NCBI GenBank assembly: GCA_030146905.1
Contig: JASLAV010000263.1
Location: 1 to 8,344, forward strand
Source: Lentzea sp.
GTDB taxonomy: Bacteria; Actinomycetota; Actinomycetes; Mycobacteriales; Pseudonocardiaceae
Direction: 5' to 3'
Length of the DNA: 8,344 nt
The notes under the pieces were generated by a model that worked only from the letters and a program-made list of their open reading frames with translations, did no database searches and was not told the DNA's origin. The position numbers were made by a program, and so were the translations under genes. Below are positions 6,411-8,344 of the stretch, piece after piece (positions within the stretch are counted from its first letter, which is position 1; each line of letters begins with the position of its first letter).

Positions 6411-6445
6411 GTCTCCCTTCGCTCTGCCGATTCCAGGTGGGAGAC
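6411..6445 (-). promoter_or_regulatory. Inverted repeat that could mask the ribosome site of the GGDEF-like gene
   Basis: GTCTCCC (6411-6417) and GGGAGAC (6439-6445) are exact reverse complements separated by 21 nt. In the minus-strand RNA the distal arm is GUCUCCC and the proximal arm is GGGAGAC, which contains the only Shine-Dalgarno sequence of the gene and sits 3 nt before its GTG. A folded stem would block ribosome access. Confidence 0.4.
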
Positions 6446-6489
6446 GCGTCCGTCGCCCGATCGTGACGCAACCCGCGCGGGGGATTGAG

Positions 6490-6516
6490 GTGACTCTTCG
6501 CGACGCCGTAAGTCAC
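6490..6516. promoter_or_regulatory. Dyad upstream of the sigma-factor fusion gene (candidate operator/promoter)
   Basis: GTGACT (6490-6495) and AGTCAC (6511-6516) form a 6-bp inverted repeat with a 15-nt spacer, ending 12 bp before the GAGGAGGG ribosome site. TTGAGG (6485-6490) is a possible -35, but no matching -10 is convincing. It could be a regulator site or part of an unusual sigma-factor promoter. A separate 10-bp palindrome, CCCGCGCGGG (6472-6481), lies beside it. Rated low because arms this short can arise by chance. Confidence 0.3.
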
Positions 6517-6545
6517 ACTGAGCGCGCGAGGAGGGAAACGACACT

Positions 6546-8344
6546 GTGGCGACCGTTCCTGCAGACGTCCAGGGGCCCAGCGACGCGGAACTCATCGAGT
6601 CCGTGCGCAACGGCACCATCGACGCCTACGGCCAGTTGTACGAACGCCACGTCTCGGCGGCGTACAACCTCGCCCGCCAGTTGGCCCGATCGCAGGCCGA
6701 GACCGACGACCTCGTCTCCGACGCGTTCGCGAAGGTCCTCGACACGCTGCGCGCCGGCCGCGGTCCCGACTCGGCCTTCCGCGCGTACCTGCTCACGGCA
6801 CTGCGCCACACCGCGTACGACAAGACCCGCCGCGACAAGAAGGTCGACCTCACCGAGGACATGACCGACGTCGCTCCGCCGGTGGCGTTCAGCGACACGG
6901 CCGTCGCCGGTCTGGAGCGGTCGCTGGCCGCCCGCGCGTACGCCGCGCTGCCGGAGCGCTGGCAGATGGTGCTCTGGCACACCGAGATCGAGGGCCAGTC
7001 GCCAGCCGAGGTCGCCCCGCTGCTCGGGATGACGGCCAACGGCGTGTCCGCGCTCGCCTACCGCGCCCGCGAGGGCCTCAAGCAGCAGTACCTCCAGATG
7101 CACCTGGCCGAGACCGGCGCCGAGCGCTGCCGGGCCACCGTCGACCGGCTCGGCGCCTGGACGCGCGGCGGCCTGTCCAAGCGCGAGGCGACGCAGGTCG
7201 AGACGCACCTCGACGAGTGCGGGCGGTGCCGGGCGCTCGCCGCGGAGCTCGCGGACGTCAACGGCTCGCTGCGGATCTTCGTCGCCCCGCTGGTGCTGGG
7301 CATCGGCGCCACGACCTACCTCGTGGCCGCGGGTACGACCACGACCGTCGTCGGTGCCGGAGCTGCCGCCGGTGGCGCGGGCTCCGTCGGTGCCTCGATC
7401 CCCCGCCAGCTGGTCACCGTCGGCGGTTCCGCGGCGGCCGTGGCCGTGGCCGTGGTGATCGCGCTGACCTCCGGTGGCAGCACGCAGCAGAAGCCCGTCG
7501 TCCAGGCGGAACCTCCGCCTCCCGCGGTGACGCAGGTGCAGCCGCCCTCCCCGCAACCACAGCCTCCCTCACCACAGCCACCGCCGCCGTCCCCCTCGCC
7601 TTCGCCGTCGACCGCCACCCCGGAACCGGCGCCGGCTCCGGTTCCCGCACCGCCGCCGGCACCAGAGCCGCCCGCCCAGGAGCCGCCCGCACCGGAGCCC
7701 CCGGCACCCGCGCCACCGTCGCTCGCGCCGACCACCCCGAGCGGGTACACGCTGACGCCGGGCGAGGAGGCCAAGGACTTCCCGATCACCGTCAGGAACA
7801 CCGGCGGCACCGCGGCACCACCCGCGAGCATGCTGCTGACCCTGCCGCCGGGCGTGCTGTCGACCGGCGGGCCGGCGTCGTTCGCCGCACGGGCGCTGCA
7901 GCTCGACGGCGCCGCCGACCAGACGGTGGACTGCCCCGCAGGCAGCGGCGTGATCACGTGCGTCACCCCGCAGGGCATCGCGCCCGGCGGGCAGGCGACG
8001 TTCCTGTTCCGGCTCAAGGCCACGCACGAGGCCGTGCCCGGCAGGATCACGGGCACGATCAGCGCGGGCACGTCGATCTCGGTCGACGTGGACGTCGAGG
8101 TCGACGTGCCGCCGGTCAACGACGACTTCGAGCTCACCGTGTCCACGTGGCAGGAGGTCTACTGGGACCCGCGCGTGGACGTGAAGGTGCGCAACACCGG
8201 CCCGCGCGCCGGCACGCTGAAGCTGGACATCTCGTCGTCCGAGAACGTCGTGATCTTCACGCCGTACCGCGAGTGCTCGCAGACGGGCGGGCACTCCATC
8301 CGCTGCGTCACCGACCTGGACAAGGGCAGCGGGTTCCGGATGTC
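6546..8344 (+). CDS. ECF-like sigma factor fused to zinc-finger anti-sigma motif, membrane segment(s), Pro-rich linker and beta-repeat sensor domain (3' end outside window)
   Basis: At least 599 codons are open with no stop. GTG 6546 follows GAGGAGGG (6528-6535) with a 10-nt spacer. Residues 27-99 are sigma-70 region 2 (ETDDLVSDAF at 52-61) and 127-184 are region 4 (helix-turn-helix SPAEVAPLLGMTANGVSALAYRARE). Residues 195-228 fit the zinc-binding anti-sigma pattern C-x25-H-x3-C-x2-C (C195, H221, C225, C228). Hydrophobic stretches follow at 244-262 and 289-308, with a Gly/Ala-rich stretch between. Residues 321-398 are a linker with 39 prolines in 78 residues. From 400 on come beta-rich modules with repeated VRNTG and cysteine pairs C463/C472 and C577/C587, resembling DUF11/CARDB-type repeats. 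The protein likely holds its own sigma domain at the membrane and reports an external or cell-wall signal. Ligand, target promoters and release mechanism are unknown. Sigma/anti-sigma fusions are known in actinobacteria, so this is probably a lineage variant. Confidence 0.9.
   Translation, partial: MATVPADVQGPSDAELIESVRNGTIDAYGQLYERHVSAAYNLARQLARSQAETDDLVSDAFAKVLDTLRAGRGPDSAFRAYLLTALRHTAYDKTRRDKKVDLTEDMTDVAPPVAFSDTAVAGLERSLAARAYAALPERWQMVLWHTEIEGQSPAEVAPLLGMTANGVSALAYRAREGLKQQYLQMHLAETGAERCRATVDRLGAWTRGGLSKREATQVETHLDECGRCRALAAELADVNGSLRIFVAPLVLGIGATTYLVAAGTTTTVVGAGAAAGGAGSVGASIPRQLVTVGGSAAAVAVAVVIALTSGGSTQQKPVVQAEPPPPAVTQVQPPSPQPQPPSPQPPPPSPSPSPSTATPEPAPAPVPAPPPAPEPPAQEPPAPEPPAPAPPSLAPTTPSGYTLTPGEEAKDFPITVRNTGGTAAPPASMLLTLPPGVLSTGGPASFAARALQLDGAADQTVDCPAGSGVITCVTPQGIAPGGQATFLFRLKATHEAVPGRITGTISAGTSISVDVDVEVDVPPVNDDFELTVSTWQEVYWDPRVDVKVRNTGPRAGTLKLDISSSENVVIFTPYRECSQTGGHSIRCVTDLDKGSGFRM
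7506..7739 (+). repeat. Proline-rich low-complexity linker, coding
   Basis: This segment encodes residues 321-398 of the sigma fusion, of which 39 of 78 are proline. The first half is P/Q/S-rich (PPSPQP units) and the second is P/A/E-rich (PAPEPPA units). Such segments act as stiff spacers that carry a domain through the cell wall. The DNA is a run of imperfect CCG/CCC-type triplets and is prone to length change by slippage. Confidence 0.85.

Noticed and set aside
7429..7455. Tandem GCCGTG triplet-pair repeat
   Set aside because: It encodes alternating Ala/Val in a hydrophobic segment, ordinary for a membrane helix in GC-rich DNA.
6513..7556. 347-codon minus-strand open frame opposite the sigma domains
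   Set aside because: Its translation is Arg/Gly/His-rich with no recognisable domain. Open antisense frames are expected in DNA with this GC bias.
8079..8110. Repeated GTCGAC/GACGTC-like bases that looked like a DNA repeat
   Set aside because: They simply encode an alternating Val/Asp beta strand (residues 512-521) in the ectodomain.
7316..8146. Long open frame on the minus strand opposite the sigma fusion, with a Gly/Ala/Ser-rich translation
   Set aside because: It is the shadow of the plus-strand gene. The Gly-rich protein is the complement of the Pro-rich linker, and the plus-strand frame has clear sigma and zinc-finger domains.
1..8344. CRISPR arrays, tRNA or rRNA genes, insertion sequences, integrase or attachment sites
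   Set aside because: I found no regularly spaced repeats, cloverleaf-like segments, transposase-like proteins or flanking duplications in the window.

Overview
The window looks like chromosomal DNA from a high-GC actinomycete, most probably of the Pseudonocardiales type (Lentzea, Saccharothrix or Amycolatopsis relatives). The reasons are strong G/C third-position bias, frequent GTG starts, purK-purE followed by an acyl-CoA dehydrogenase as in mycobacteria and their relatives, an MmyB-type XRE regulator and a YtrA-type GntR/ABC operon. The genus is inferred, not proven.

Layout. Positions 1-2629 are read on the minus strand: an XRE/MmyB regulator, purK, purE, then the first 30 codons of an acyl-CoA dehydrogenase. 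The regulator's 3' end overlaps the purK start by 37 bp, and purK and purE overlap by 4 bp (GTGA). Divergent from the regulator is a plus-strand NAD-dependent epimerase/SDR gene (2698-3456). Its 3' end overlaps by 43 bp the convergent end of a minus-strand three-gene operon (5526 down to 3414): GntR repressor, ABC ATPase, ABC permease, joined by 4-bp overlaps. A perfect 16-bp inverted repeat inside the SDR gene lies 68 nt past the permease stop and could be that operon's terminator. A palindromic operator candidate sits directly upstream of the GntR gene, next to a stretch of eight closely spaced G-runs.

Positions 5640-6407 (minus) encode a degenerate GGDEF-like protein that has lost the GGDEF signature. 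Divergent from it, and running off the right edge, is a large plus-strand gene (6546 onward, at least 599 codons). It combines an ECF-like sigma factor (regions 2 and 4), a zinc-finger anti-sigma motif (C-x25-H-x3-C-x2-C), hydrophobic segments, a 78-residue linker that is half proline, and at least two beta-rich repeat modules with cysteine pairs. This one-polypeptide sensor/anti-sigma/sigma arrangement is the most interesting object in the window.

How the parts work together. PurK and PurE perform consecutive steps of purine synthesis. The GntR protein probably represses its own ABC operon and is likely relieved by cell-envelope stress. The XRE regulator probably controls the divergent SDR gene. 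The sigma fusion may link an extracytoplasmic or cell-wall signal to transcription, possibly with the divergent GGDEF-like protein as a partner; that last link rests on position only.
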